A stretch of 18,046 nucleotides of DNA from Bacteroidales bacterium UBA5762 (lineage in GTDB: Bacteria > Bacteroidota > Bacteroidia > Bacteroidales > TTA-H9): NCBI GenBank assembly GCA_002418865.1, contig DIEY01000062.1, forward strand, positions 1 through 18,046. Reading direction: 5' to 3'. Shown here in pieces: positions 7,084 to 15,129 of the stretch; positions within the stretch are counted from its first letter, which is position 1; each line of letters begins with the position of its first letter. The notes under the pieces were generated by a model, which was not told the DNA's origin, ran no database searches, and saw only the letters and a list, made by a program, of their open reading frames with translations. The position numbers and the translations under genes are program-made.

Positions 7084-8034
7084 TTACAATAAATGTTCTT
7101 CTTTTCGAGTCAGTTGAGTTTTTGTTCGGGCTTGATAAAACCATACAAAAATGAATATAGTAAAAATAAAACTCAATAAATTGACCCAAGGATTATCTAC
7201 ACTACCAAATTCCTGATAAGGTATGTTAGTGAGATGTTTTTCGGAAAGAAATGATGCTACCAAAGCAAGGGAATTATTGAGAAAATGAGCCAGAATAGGC
7301 AACCAGAGCGTTGCCCCAAAATAATAAAGATACCCAAACATAATGCCTAGGCCTAGTCGTGGTATAAATCCAAATATGTCGAGATGCATCAGACTAAATA
7401 AAACTGCCGTTATCAAAATACTCAAATGAATATTTTTCCACCATTCACTCAAGAGGGGTTGCAATATTCCCCTGAAAATCAATTCCTCGCCCAAAGCAGG
7501 GAGAATGGCTATGATAAGGAAATTTGCGATGGTTCCCTTTACAGAAGGTTGATGTAAAAAGGCATTCATTATATCTTCACTTTGCTGTGCCGTTTGCTTG
7601 AACCATTGTTCCACTGAAGGCCAACGCGATAAAGAGAAAGATTGATTCCATTCATATACTTTTGAAATCCAAGGGGTGGAAATGATGATAAGCAATAAAA
7701 CCATCCAGATTTGAGGCTGAGAAGGCAAGCGGCCAGTTGATATCCTCTTTATTCTTTGACGATCGGTAAAAAATAAATAAATGAATCCAGATAGAAGGAA
7801 TGTGCCTGCATGATTGACCATTTGCATGTATTTATACGCAGCAATAAGGGAAGGATTACTTTGTATAACAGATGGATCGGAAACTTCGAGGACCTGCTTA
7901 CCCCAAAATAGAACTGCACTTCCCATGGCGAATAATGAGGAAAACAACATACATGCCAATATAATGAAAATGAGCAACATTAGCCTTGAAGGCGGCTTTA
8001 GATGTGAAAAGTTGAGAAATGATCCTGTGTGCAT
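7084..8034 (-). CDS. CPBP-family (CAAX/Abi-type) intramembrane metalloprotease
   Basis: 316 residues with about eight membrane helices. The three CPBP (formerly Abi/CAAX) motifs are present: EELIFRG (Glu183, Glu184, Arg188), FSLMH (Phe213, His217), and HFLNN (His250, Asn254). Together they position a metal or water for cleavage of substrates in the membrane. Eukaryotic relatives (Rce1) process prenylated CAAX proteins. Bacterial ones are mostly of unknown substrate; some act in bacteriocin self-immunity or signalling. It starts 6 nt after the stop of the TMTC-like gene and ends a leftward four-gene unit. The 3' side faces the convergent thioredoxin-lipoprotein gene across 122 bp with no strong terminator. 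No bacteriocin-like gene is visible nearby, so an immunity role is not supported. Confidence 0.87.
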   Translation of the reverse strand: MHTGSFLNFSHLKPPSRLMLLIFIILACMLFSSLFAMGSAVLFWGKQVLEVSDPSVIQSNPSLIAAYKYMQMVNHAGTFLLSGFIYLFFTDRQRIKRISTGRLPSQPQIWMVLLLIIISTPWISKVYEWNQSFSLSRWPSVEQWFKQTAQQSEDIMNAFLHQPSVKGTIANFLIIAILPALGEELIFRGILQPLLSEWWKNIHLSILITAVLFSLMHLDIFGFIPRLGLGIMFGYLYYFGATLWLPILAHFLNNSLALVASFLSEKHLTNIPYQEFGSVDNPWVNLLSFIFTIFIFVWFYQARTKTQLTRKEEHLL

Positions 8035-8040
8035 TTTCTC

Positions 8041-10065
8041 TTATCGAGGTTTTTGTTTTGTGAGTTGTCTGGCTTGTTCTGCCATTTGTTTATAGTAATT
8101 AGCCTTTTGAAAATCGCCTTGCTGTGAATAATGCATGTAGAGTTTCATACAAAGTTCATAATCAGGTTGAATTTCAACGGCCTTTTCGTACCATTTTACG
8201 GCTCCAAGGGTATCTCGGCTAAGTAAATGATAATTACCAATGTTAACATAAGGCACGTTTGTATAAGGATCGAATCGAGTAGCCAACATATTCATACGGG
8301 TTGCCTTGGCTGTATCTCCTATCTCAAAATAGATATCGGCAAGTTTGAAATAGGCTTTCACCTTGGTGGAATCCATCGATAAAACTTTATGATAACATTC
8401 GAGCGCTTTTTCATTATTTTTCAACTCCCTATATACATAACCAAGATTGATATAAGCCGCAACATTTTTGGGATTTGAACGTGCTGCCGCTTCAAAATAT
8501 TGAATTGCTCGCTTATAATCGCCTAAAAAATTACTATAGACTGTGCCAAGTCCATTCAAGGCATCATAATAATCGGGCAATATTTTCAAGCTCAAATTAT
8601 AATGCTTTATCATTCTTTCTATATCTAAACGCGAAGGCAGGCGTCCTTCTTGTTGAGCTGCATTGAATGCATTATACATGAGGTTTCCTGCGTATTGAGT
8701 ATTGGCCTTTACCGACCGCTCTAAATGAGGAATATCAGCTTCATAAAGTGTAGTAAGATTCTTCCAGTCTTTGTTCCTATCTATAGTGACTATAGTATAA
8801 GGAACAATAATAAGCATTAGCAGAATAATAATAGGAACAGAAGGTTGAACATTTGCCATTGATGGTTGAGATTTCCCTTGAACCAATCTGAAAATCAGCC
8901 AGCCTATGGCAATGGCAAAACCTAAAGAAGCCACATAAGCAAACCGATCTCCAACAATCCCAACCACAGGCACCACTATATTGGAATACATGGCAATGCT
9001 GATAAGGTAAAATAATATAGCATAAGAAAGAACATGCTTCTTACGAAATAAAACGATAGCTAAAAGGAATAAAGTTAGATGAATAATGAAAGAAATAATT
9101 GCTAATGGATTTGCGAAGTTTGTAACAGGAATCATATCATAGCCATAATAAAAAAGAAGAGGTGAAGGCCAAAATAATAGTTTGAGGTAATGCAGTAGCC
9201 CAACAAATCCAGTAGCGGCCCTCGCCATTATGTTCTTCTCCAAATATAGAGGATTCTCTATAAGTGCATTGCTATGGATGGCTTCGGGTAAAAATAGCAT
9301 AGGTCCTACTTGAGCCACTATCAGAACAAATAAGGAGACAATAGTGATTGAGATCAACCGACGGGGCTTAACATCAGTAAAAAAATATAAAGTGAGCGGA
9401 TATATCAACAAGAATGGCATGACCGAGGATTTAGAAATATAACCCAATAAAAAACAAAGGGTTCCCCATAAAATATGCTTTGTTTTTCCACTGCCGGCAT
9501 ATTCTAAGAAAAACCACATTCCGCCTAATGCACCTAAAAATGCAAGCAATTCTTCTCTATTCTTCAGGCTGGCCACCACTTCTGTGTGTAAAGGATGTGC
9601 CAGAAAAATAAGCGTGATAGCCAAAGGAAAAATCCAGTGAAACTTTTTGAAAAGTCTTCGAAGTATAAGATATAGCAGCCATGCAGTAGCTATATATAGT
9701 AAAATATTGATGAAATGGCTTACTTGAGGATTAACTCCAAAGATAGACCGTTCTATTGCAAAAGTAGCCTTTGCCAAAGGCCTGTAGCCAAAAGCTATTG
9801 TTCCCACATTGCCACTGGCCTGATAATAAAATGTAGTAAATATCTCGGGTAAGGCCTTTATGCCTTTCGAAACTTGTGGATTTGTCCAAGTAACGAGTTC
9901 ATCGTCTAAAGAATAATCATTGGTGATGGTATTTCCGTAAAGAATAAAACAAAAGACTGCGAGAAAAAGTATAATATAGGAGTGAGAATGTTTGCTTTTA
10001 GCAGCATTCTTCCTTTGAGCTGCATTACCCTGCGTAGGTTTATTATTTAAGGTTTGCCTGGCCAT
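8041..10065 (-). CDS. TMTC-like multi-pass glycosyltransferase (GT-C) with C-terminal TPRs
   Basis: 674 residues from the ATG at 10065. The frame also opens at a TTG at 10098 overlapping the rsmA stop, but ATG with an A-rich leader is likelier. The N-terminal half is a GT-C-type membrane enzyme: an Asp-Asp pair (54-55) in the first external loop, then HPLHTEVVASLKNREEL (157-173), resembling the conserved HPxHTE...R motif of animal TMTC O-mannosyltransferases. ISKS (about 210-213) and GDRFAYVASLG (372-382) match two further TMTC blocks. About ten membrane helices run to ~430. From ~495 onward there are four or five TPRs. TMTC proteins mannosylate secreted proteins from a lipid-linked donor, so this enzyme may glycosylate exported proteins on the outer face of the inner membrane. 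Donor and target are inference. It lies 29 nt after rsmA and 6 nt before the CPBP protease. Confidence 0.75.
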   Translation of the reverse strand: MARQTLNNKPTQGNAAQRKNAAKSKHSHSYIILFLAVFCFILYGNTITNDYSLDDELVTWTNPQVSKGIKALPEIFTTFYYQASGNVGTIAFGYRPLAKATFAIERSIFGVNPQVSHFINILLYIATAWLLYLILRRLFKKFHWIFPLAITLIFLAHPLHTEVVASLKNREELLAFLGALGGMWFFLEYAGSGKTKHILWGTLCFLLGYISKSSVMPFLLIYPLTLYFFTDVKPRRLISITIVSLFVLIVAQVGPMLFLPEAIHSNALIENPLYLEKNIMARAATGFVGLLHYLKLLFWPSPLLFYYGYDMIPVTNFANPLAIISFIIHLTLFLLAIVLFRKKHVLSYAILFYLISIAMYSNIVVPVVGIVGDRFAYVASLGFAIAIGWLIFRLVQGKSQPSMANVQPSVPIIILLMLIIVPYTIVTIDRNKDWKNLTTLYEADIPHLERSVKANTQYAGNLMYNAFNAAQQEGRLPSRLDIERMIKHYNLSLKILPDYYDALNGLGTVYSNFLGDYKRAIQYFEAAARSNPKNVAAYINLGYVYRELKNNEKALECYHKVLSMDSTKVKAYFKLADIYFEIGDTAKATRMNMLATRFDPYTNVPYVNIGNYHLLSRDTLGAVKWYEKAVEIQPDYELCMKLYMHYSQQGDFQKANYYKQMAEQARQLTKQKPR

Positions 10066-10094
10066 TTTTGTTTTTTTGTTGATGTTCAAATATA

Positions 10095-10889
10095 TCAAAG
10101 AAATTTCACCAACGAGCTGGTTAAATAGATAAAATCATCATAGCTAAGTTGTTCAGCGCGTTTTTGTAGCAATGCTTCCACGTTCTCATCGTGTATTAAC
10201 TGGAATTTAGAAAGAGCATTACGTAAAATCTTTCTTCTTTGATTGAATGCGGTTTTAACCAAGTGCGTAAAATTATCTACAGAACAGGGAAGCTGAGCAT
10301 TGGGTTTATGTCGTAATCGAATAACACCCGATTTCACCGCTGGTGGAGGGGTAAACACCTTCTCATTTACTGTAAAAAGATATTCTCCCTCATAGAAGGT
10401 TTGAATTAAAACACTTAGTATTCCGTAATCTTTACTTCCCGATGGACTGATGATGCGGCGAGCTACTTCGGCCTGAAACATACCAACTAATTCGGTTATC
10501 CTGCCTTCGTGCTCAAAAACTCTGAAAAGAATTTGAGAAGAAATGTTATAAGGAAAATTACCAATGATAGCGAATGAATCGTCAAAAATGCTCGAAAAAT
10601 CGAGCTGCAAAACATCAGAAAATAGAATGCTATCCGATAGTTGGGGAAAATTATGCTTTAGAAAGATTACCGATTCTTCGTCTATCTCAACAACTTTGAG
10701 GTCGATTTCAGGTTTTTGTAGTAAAAATTGAGTCAATATACCCATGCCAGGGCCAATCTCGAGCACTCTTTTTGTTTCAGGACTCAAACTCCCTACGATT
10801 TTCTGCGCAATATTTTTATCGTGCAAAAAATGCTGCCCCCAAAATTTTTTAGGCCTCACACTCTGGTTAGTGTATAACTGTTTTGGCAT
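10095..10889 (-). CDS. rsmA: 16S rRNA (adenine1518/1519-N6)-dimethyltransferase RsmA/KsgA
   Basis: 264 residues, the full family length. It dimethylates two adjacent adenines in the 3'-terminal hairpin of 16S rRNA during small-subunit maturation, using S-adenosylmethionine. Visible motifs: the family opening KKFWGQHFL (14-22), the SAM-binding loop EIGPGMG (44-50), acidic EID (68-70), catalytic NFPY (111-114), FTPPPAVKSGV (179-189), and FNQRRKILRNAL (215-226) in the C-terminal domain. All key positions are intact. The start at 10889 lies inside the end of the upstream TPR gene (23-nt overlap), which sets the start and implies translational coupling. Loss of KsgA gives kasugamycin resistance in other bacteria. 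Confidence 0.96.
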   Translation of the reverse strand: MPKQLYTNQSVRPKKFWGQHFLHDKNIAQKIVGSLSPETKRVLEIGPGMGILTQFLLQKPEIDLKVVEIDEESVIFLKHNFPQLSDSILFSDVLQLDFSSIFDDSFAIIGNFPYNISSQILFRVFEHEGRITELVGMFQAEVARRIISPSGSKDYGILSVLIQTFYEGEYLFTVNEKVFTPPPAVKSGVIRLRHKPNAQLPCSVDNFTHLVKTAFNQRRKILRNALSKFQLIHDENVEALLQKRAEQLSYDDFIYLTSSLVKFL

Positions 10890-12711
10890 TTTTCAGAATT
10901 TGAAGTTTTTTACGGGCAGTCTCAACCAAATAACTATTAGGATAATTAAGAATCAAATCCTCATAAGCTCGATAAGCTAGTTCAGGGTGATGGAGCGACT
11001 CTTGCATCGAAGCAAGCTCCGCTAAGGCATCATCGGCAACAAGACTTTGGGGAAAGATTCTCACGAGTTTACTATAAAGAGAATCGGCCAAAGTGTAGTC
11101 GTTCATTTCTTTATATATCCGTGCTTTGCGCAATAATGCATAGTCCTGCCCCCATGAATGGCCTAAAAACATCGAAATACTATCGAGAGTTAGTAAAGCC
11201 AAATCATATTGTTTTTGTAAATTAAGCAACTCACTGCTACCAAAGTAATGTAAAACCTGCCCTGTGGAATCGGCGCTCAGTCCCTCCCGAATAAAAAGAT
11301 ACAATTCTTGAGCGTCGTTGGCTACAGGTTTATACACACTCCCCCGCAAGACTTCAAGATGTAAAAGAGCCCAATTGTATTCGCCTGCCTGATACATCAG
11401 CCTGGCATATTCTAACTTAGCCTCTTCACCTATGGGATGATTTGGAAAATCTCTTTCCAAACGTCCATAAATTAAAGCCGCATCCCAAATCTGTCCCGCA
11501 TAGACTTTTATCTTAGCCATGTCCATATTGATTCTGGCCAGAGTTTCAGGCGGTAATCCCCTCAATGCAGCAGCCCTTTCGAGAATTTGAAGAGCATCGG
11601 CAGGATGATCCATCATGTAAGCATAGATTCGTGCTAAAATCCTCATCAATTCAACCGTTCGAATATTTTCTCCCTGCTGAGCCAATATTTGCTCGATTTG
11701 TTCGGCAAGGACCTCAGGCGATTCGTCTTTATTATTTCTTCCTCTAATCAGTTTTTGATATTTCAATTGATATAATTCCACTGAGGCAGTCAAAAACAAA
11801 GGATGTAGAGGACCTTGCTCAAAAATATAAGATAAAGCTTCTTCAGCGGTCTTTTCATCATTTGCTTCCAAGCTGTTTCGAGCCACTACCATTAAACGGC
11901 CACCATCTTCATTATTCCGTTTCACAAGCGATAAAGCTACTCTTAAGGCCTCAGGATAATCGCCCTGCATCATCGTAAACCAGTACAACATCTCGGCATA
12001 AACAAGATTAGACGGATTCCTCTGTGTTCTATCAAGAATGGCCTTGTACAAATAATCTATATTATCTTTTTCAGGAACTTGCATCAAATAAAACTGAAGG
12101 CGCGATTGAATTAAATTCAATTGTTCGGGCTTAGATGACAACACATCTAAAAATGCCTCGGTCATTTTCGGAAAATCGCCACTGGCTTCATAAGTAGAGG
12201 CAATCTCCATCTGAAAAGCATCCTTATCCTTTAACACTTCTCTGCCTTTTTGATAAGCTTTCAGCGCAAACTCGTTTAAATTCTTTGTTCTAAAAGCCGT
12301 ACCCAAAGAAGCAGCTTCCTGAGGATTTTTCTCCAAATTTTCTATGGACGTCTCGAAAATTTTATAAGCTTTTTCGGTGTTTCCTGAAACCATATATACG
12401 TAACCCAAATCAACCTGCAATCGCGATTGATTTGGCGTTTTTTTAATCTCACTTTCTACCAGCTTCTTTGCTTTTTCATAATCCTTTGTTTCTATGAGGC
12501 ATTGCAAATAATAAACATAATAATTGCCTCCAGCTCTCGTATGATATAATTCTTCGAAAATGGGAAGAGCTTTGCTAAAATTTCTTTGCTGGTAATAATC
12601 GAAAGCCATCTGTTCTTTCGTAGGAGGCCTGCCAATATCTTGCCCCTTAACCGAAAAAAAACAAATAGGCATGATAAGTAAAACGAGAAAATATTCTTTC
12701 AACCATTTCAT
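10867..12711 (-). CDS. Secreted or periplasmic TPR-repeat protein
   Basis: 614 residues: a signal peptide (1-23, hydrophobic core from about 8, cleavage near VKG-Q) followed by helical repeats almost to the end. Clear TPR units include about 33-60, 64-91 and 97-128, and a C-terminal block has repeated Y/FPxS/N-type helix ends (YPNS near 594), similar to repeats in YbgF/CpoB and BamD-like envelope proteins. No enzymatic domain is seen. Helical-repeat envelope proteins are usually scaffolds, but I cannot assign a partner. It heads the leftward unit ahead of rsmA, overlapping it by 23 nt. Its ATG lies only 5 nt after a perfect promoter box, so its mRNA should begin at or next to the start codon. 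A later Met14 start would destroy the signal peptide, which supports the first ATG. Confidence 0.8.
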   Translation of the reverse strand: MKWLKEYFLVLLIMPICFFSVKGQDIGRPPTKEQMAFDYYQQRNFSKALPIFEELYHTRAGGNYYVYYLQCLIETKDYEKAKKLVESEIKKTPNQSRLQVDLGYVYMVSGNTEKAYKIFETSIENLEKNPQEAASLGTAFRTKNLNEFALKAYQKGREVLKDKDAFQMEIASTYEASGDFPKMTEAFLDVLSSKPEQLNLIQSRLQFYLMQVPEKDNIDYLYKAILDRTQRNPSNLVYAEMLYWFTMMQGDYPEALRVALSLVKRNNEDGGRLMVVARNSLEANDEKTAEEALSYIFEQGPLHPLFLTASVELYQLKYQKLIRGRNNKDESPEVLAEQIEQILAQQGENIRTVELMRILARIYAYMMDHPADALQILERAAALRGLPPETLARINMDMAKIKVYAGQIWDAALIYGRLERDFPNHPIGEEAKLEYARLMYQAGEYNWALLHLEVLRGSVYKPVANDAQELYLFIREGLSADSTGQVLHYFGSSELLNLQKQYDLALLTLDSISMFLGHSWGQDYALLRKARIYKEMNDYTLADSLYSKLVRIFPQSLVADDALAELASMQESLHHPELAYRAYEDLILNYPNSYLVETARKKLQILKNAKTVIH

Positions 12712-12715
12712 GCCG

Positions 12716-12747
12716 CAAATTTAGTCTGATTTTGTCGGCACGCCAAA
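12716..12747 (-). promoter_or_regulatory. Strong Bacteroidota promoter, predicted leaderless
   Basis: Reading leftward: TTTG (12747-12744), 20-nt spacer, TAAATTTG (12723-12716), an exact match to the TTTG / TAnnTTTG promoter of Bacteroidota with good spacing. Only CGGC separates the box from the ATG at 12711. The start site, normally about 4-6 nt past the box, would fall on or beside that ATG. Confidence 0.8.
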
Positions 12748-12914
12748 GACATGGAGCTTCTAATCAAGATGGCTTCATTTGACATAAAATTGCTTAAGTA
12801 ATGTAGGGGCTAATTTTTCAATTATGAGGAATTGAAAGTTGAATCACCTCAGAAATCATCTCTCAAAAAAGAGGGTTAAGGGGAAAAGAGCATCCAACAA
12901 CAAACAACTTCATT

Positions 12915-14186
12915 TTAAGGTATTAAGTCAAAACCCGTATAAGGAATCAAGACTTCGGGAATACGAATACCTTCTAAAGTTTGGTTATTTTCGAGCAGGG
13001 CTGCCATAATACGAGGCAAAGCAAGGGCACTTCCGTTGAGGGTATGAGCTAGACGTGTTTTCCCAGTCTCATCCTTAAAACGCAATTTCATACGGTTAGC
13101 CTGAAATTCAGTAAAATTAGATACTGAACTTACTTCTAACCATTTTTGCTGAGCTGCCGAAAAAACCTCAAAATCATAGGTCAAGGCGGAAGTAAAACTC
13201 ATGTCTCCACCGCAAAGCCTAACTTGTCGAAAAGGAAGCTTTAGTTGTCTGAGCAGATGGGCAACATGTTCAGTCATCTCGTCGAGTATACGAAAAGATT
13301 GTTCGGGTAACGACAGCTGCACAATCTCCACCTTATCGAACTGATGAAGCCGGTTTAAACCTCTTACATCTTTTCCGTATGATCCAGCTTCACGTCTAAA
13401 ACAGGAAGAATATGCACATAATTTAACGGGGAAGTCGCTATATTTCAAAATCTCTTCACGGTAAACATTAGTTAAAGGAACTTCTGCTGTAGGAATCAAA
13501 TAAAGATTATCCAAAGCAACATAATACATTTGACCTTCCTTATCGGGTAGCTGACCTGTGGCAAAAGCCGAATCCTCATTCACCATCAAAGGGGGTTCAT
13601 ATTCAATATATCCAGCTTTTGTAGCTTCATCCAGAAAAAAACTGATCAAGCTTCTCTGAAGTTTAGCTCCTTTGCCTTTATAGAATGGAAAGCCAGCGCC
13701 CGTGACTTTTGAGCCCAATTCAAAACTGATAATATCATATTTTGTAGCCAAATCCCAATGACATAAAGCATCTTCAGGCAAATGAGGAATGTCGCCCTCC
13801 GTAAAAACAATCTCATTATCTGCCGAGCCTTTCCCAGGCGGAACTCTTTCATCGGGGATATTAGGCAGTTTTACCAAAAGTTCATTCAGTTTTTGCAAAA
13901 TATCATCATGCTTTTCCTGCAATATTCTTATCTCTTCCTTTTTTCTACTTACTTCCTCCTTTTGAGCATTAGCCTTATTGGCTTGTCCTGATTTGAATAA
14001 AGAACCTATTTCTTGAGTAAGTTTTTTGTATTCGGCCGATTTTTCATCTGATTCGAACTGAATGGATTTTCTCTGCTGGTCGAACTGAAGTATTTGATGA
14101 ATGATGTCATGGGCATCGAAATTCTTAATGGCCAATCTTTCAATGACCCATTGTGGTTGTTCACGAATAATCTGTAGAGGTATCAT
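12915..14186 (-). CDS. serS: Seryl-tRNA synthetase
   Basis: 423 residues, normal length for bacterial SerRS. It charges tRNA-Ser (and tRNA-Sec where present) in the cytoplasm. The N-terminal region (about 28-107) is the long antiparallel coiled coil that grips the tRNA long arm. The class II core follows: serine-binding PTAEVPLTN (232-240), motif 2 starting FRREAG (263-268) and ending FDKVE (283-287), and motif 3 starting NGSALALPR (384-392) with the ATP-binding arginine. All expected residues are present. It has its own promoter-like box, 20 nt before the ATG and just past the rpmA terminator. A 203-nt gap with a separate promoter divides it from the next gene, so it appears monocistronic. 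Confidence 0.97.
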   Translation of the reverse strand: MIPLQIIREQPQWVIERLAIKNFDAHDIIHQILQFDQQRKSIQFESDEKSAEYKKLTQEIGSLFKSGQANKANAQKEEVSRKKEEIRILQEKHDDILQKLNELLVKLPNIPDERVPPGKGSADNEIVFTEGDIPHLPEDALCHWDLATKYDIISFELGSKVTGAGFPFYKGKGAKLQRSLISFFLDEATKAGYIEYEPPLMVNEDSAFATGQLPDKEGQMYYVALDNLYLIPTAEVPLTNVYREEILKYSDFPVKLCAYSSCFRREAGSYGKDVRGLNRLHQFDKVEIVQLSLPEQSFRILDEMTEHVAHLLRQLKLPFRQVRLCGGDMSFTSALTYDFEVFSAAQQKWLEVSSVSNFTEFQANRMKLRFKDETGKTRLAHTLNGSALALPRIMAALLENNQTLEGIRIPEVLIPYTGFDLIP

Positions 14187-14205
14187 TCTAATTCATTTAA
14201 GATTG

Positions 14206-14213
14206 CAAAATTA
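14206..14213 (-). promoter_or_regulatory. -7 promoter box of serS
   Basis: TAATTTTG reading leftward (14213-14206), an exact TAnnTTTG match, with a predicted leader of about 15 nt to the ATG at 14186. The -33 region overlaps the T-run of the rpmA terminator and has no clear TTTG. It lies downstream of that terminator, as an independent serS promoter should. Confidence 0.6.
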
Positions 14214-14229
14214 GACTTTGGCTAACAAT

Positions 14230-14258
14230 AAAAAACTCCCGGAGGTCAACACCGGGAG
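14230..14258 (-). terminator. Intrinsic terminator of rplU-rpmA
   Basis: Reading leftward: CTCCCGG (14258-14252), 9-nt loop, CCGGGAG (14242-14236), then six T (14235-14230). A 7-bp GC-rich stem plus T-run, 25 nt after the rpmA stop, marks the end of the ribosomal operon. Confidence 0.92.
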
Positions 14259-14283
14259 CCTAAGCGTACTGTATGAATATAAT

Positions 14284-14553
14284 TTAGTTTTCTTCCTTAG
14301 TGGAAGGCATTACAGAAACATACGACTTATTGTTGCTCCGGCGATGGAATTCAACTATTCCATCGGACAACGCAAATAAGGTATGATCTTTCCCTAACCC
14401 AACATTAAGGCCTGGATGATGAACAGTTCCTCTTTGTCTAACAATAATTTGACCTGCCTTGGCAAATTGCCCTCCATATATCTTTACACCCAGTCTTTTG
14501 CTTTCCGATTCTCTGCCATTCTGAGAACTGCCGGCACCTTTCTTATGAGCCAT
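14284..14553 (-). CDS. rpmA: 50S ribosomal protein L27 (bL27)
   Basis: 89 residues. bL27 reaches its N-terminal tail into the peptidyl transferase centre. The typical N terminus MAHKKGAGSSQNGRES begins directly at the start codon, without the cleaved extension seen in Firmicutes. Conserved GVKIYGGQFAKAGQIIVRQR (22-41) and the HPG and GLGKDHTLFA blocks follow. It starts 21 nt after the rplU stop, in the conserved rplU-rpmA order, and is followed by a strong terminator. No Shine-Dalgarno is seen. Confidence 0.97.
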   Translation of the reverse strand: MAHKKGAGSSQNGRESESKRLGVKIYGGQFAKAGQIIVRQRGTVHHPGLNVGLGKDHTLFALSDGIVEFHRRSNNKSYVSVMPSTKEEN

Positions 14554-14574
14554 ATTTAACGAATTTTATGATGG

Positions 14575-14889
14575 TTATGCTAAAACGATTTCTTCAATTT
14601 TTATCTTAGATAACAGCTGACGATGTCCATTCAACTTTTGATAGCCTTTTCTTTTTTTCTTCTTAAAAACAAGCACTTTATCGGCTTTTACATGCGAAGT
14701 GATTCTTGCTCTTACACGGGCTCCTTCTAACCTTGGCTTGCCAACTCTAATGTTTCCTCCTTCATCAATCAGTAATACCCCCTCGAAGCTCACTTCACTT
14801 CCTTCATCTGCGTGTAAACGATTGACGTAATACTCATGATTGGCTTCCACTTTCATTTGTTGCCCAGCTATATCAACAATTGCGTACAT
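14575..14889 (-). CDS. rplU: 50S ribosomal protein L21 (bL21)
   Basis: 104 residues, the normal bL21 length; it binds 23S rRNA in the large subunit. It begins MYAIVDIAGQQMKVE, the family's typical opening, and contains the family's basic block KVLVFKKKKRKGYQKLNGHR (70-89). It is the first gene of the rplU-rpmA operon. A promoter-like box about 47 nt upstream gives a leader of roughly 42 nt. I see no strong structure in that leader that would suggest ribosomal autoregulation. It diverges from the aldehyde dehydrogenase gene across a 374-bp spacer. Confidence 0.97.
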   Translation of the reverse strand: MYAIVDIAGQQMKVEANHEYYVNRLHADEGSEVSFEGVLLIDEGGNIRVGKPRLEGARVRARITSHVKADKVLVFKKKKRKGYQKLNGHRQLLSKIKIEEIVLA

Positions 14890-14935
14890 TTTTATCTTAA
14901 TTTTATAAGGCTTGTAAGCTCTTTTTTTGGAAGTG

Positions 14936-14965
14936 CAAAATTATAAAATTTCTTTATTCTATAAA
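14936..14965 (-). promoter_or_regulatory. Promoter of rplU-rpmA
   Basis: Reading leftward: TTTA (14965-14962), 18-nt spacer, TAATTTTG (14943-14936). The -7 box is an exact TAnnTTTG match and the -33 differs at one base from TTTG. The position fits a leader of about 42 nt before the rplU ATG at 14889. Confidence 0.65.
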
Positions 14966-15032
14966 CTCATCTAAAAAATTTAATTTTCTCAGGCACCTTT
15001 TAGACATTTTAGTCGTCTATAATATTACATAG

Positions 15033-15044
15033 GGTTATATAACC
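15033..15044. promoter_or_regulatory. 12-bp perfect palindrome in the divergent spacer
   Basis: GGTTATATAACC, a complete dyad without spacer, about where the -33 element of the rightward promoter box at 15058 would fall. GGTTA recurs as a direct motif at 15049, 15065 and 15089. The site resembles a dimeric repressor or activator operator, but the regulator is unknown and a chance palindrome is possible. Confidence 0.35.
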
Positions 15045-15057
15045 GGGAGGTTAGCCC

Positions 15058-15065
15058 TAATTTTG
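15058..15065 (+). promoter_or_regulatory. Candidate rightward promoter box in the divergent spacer
   Basis: TAATTTTG, an exact TAnnTTTG match; TTAT at 15035-15038 lies 19 nt upstream, only half matching TTTG. A transcript would begin near 15070, with either a ~194-nt leader for the aldehyde dehydrogenase or a short RNA ending at the hairpin at 15095-15129. Confidence 0.4.
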
Positions 15066-15094
15066 GTTAAACACTTAAACTTGTGTGAGGTTAA

Positions 15095-15129
15095 AAACGA
15101 AGGGGACTCATATTCAGTCTCCTTCGTTT
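15095..15129 (+). ncRNA. Long hairpin: candidate small RNA or structured leader
   Basis: AAACGAAGGGGACT (15095-15108) pairs with AGTCTCCTTCGTTT (15116-15129) across a 7-nt loop: 14 consecutive pairs, one of them G-U at 15104/15120. Read leftward, that position becomes an A-C mismatch, so the structure fits a rightward RNA better. Only a weak T-tract (TTTACTT) follows it, so it is a poor intrinsic terminator rightward; leftward it is followed by TTTTT. It lies ~30 nt after a promoter-like box and ~135 nt before the aldehyde dehydrogenase. Apart from this hairpin, the palindrome and the promoter boxes, I see nothing convincing in the 374-bp spacer. Confidence 0.45.

Noticed and set aside
7084..8034. 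CPBP (Abi-type) protease as a phage abortive-infection or bacteriocin-immunity system.
   Set aside because: No toxin, bacteriocin, restriction or other defence gene adjoins it; it ends a housekeeping/envelope unit.
10066..10098. N-terminal extension of the TMTC-like protein from a TTG codon overlapping the rsmA stop.
   Set aside because: The extension is Lys/Asn/Ile-rich without features, and an ATG with an A-rich leader typical of the genome is present at 10065.
12843..12880. Small CTCT/AGAG hairpin around a T-run as a serS terminator.
   Set aside because: The stem is only 4 bp and the T-run falls in the loop, so it does not form a terminator.
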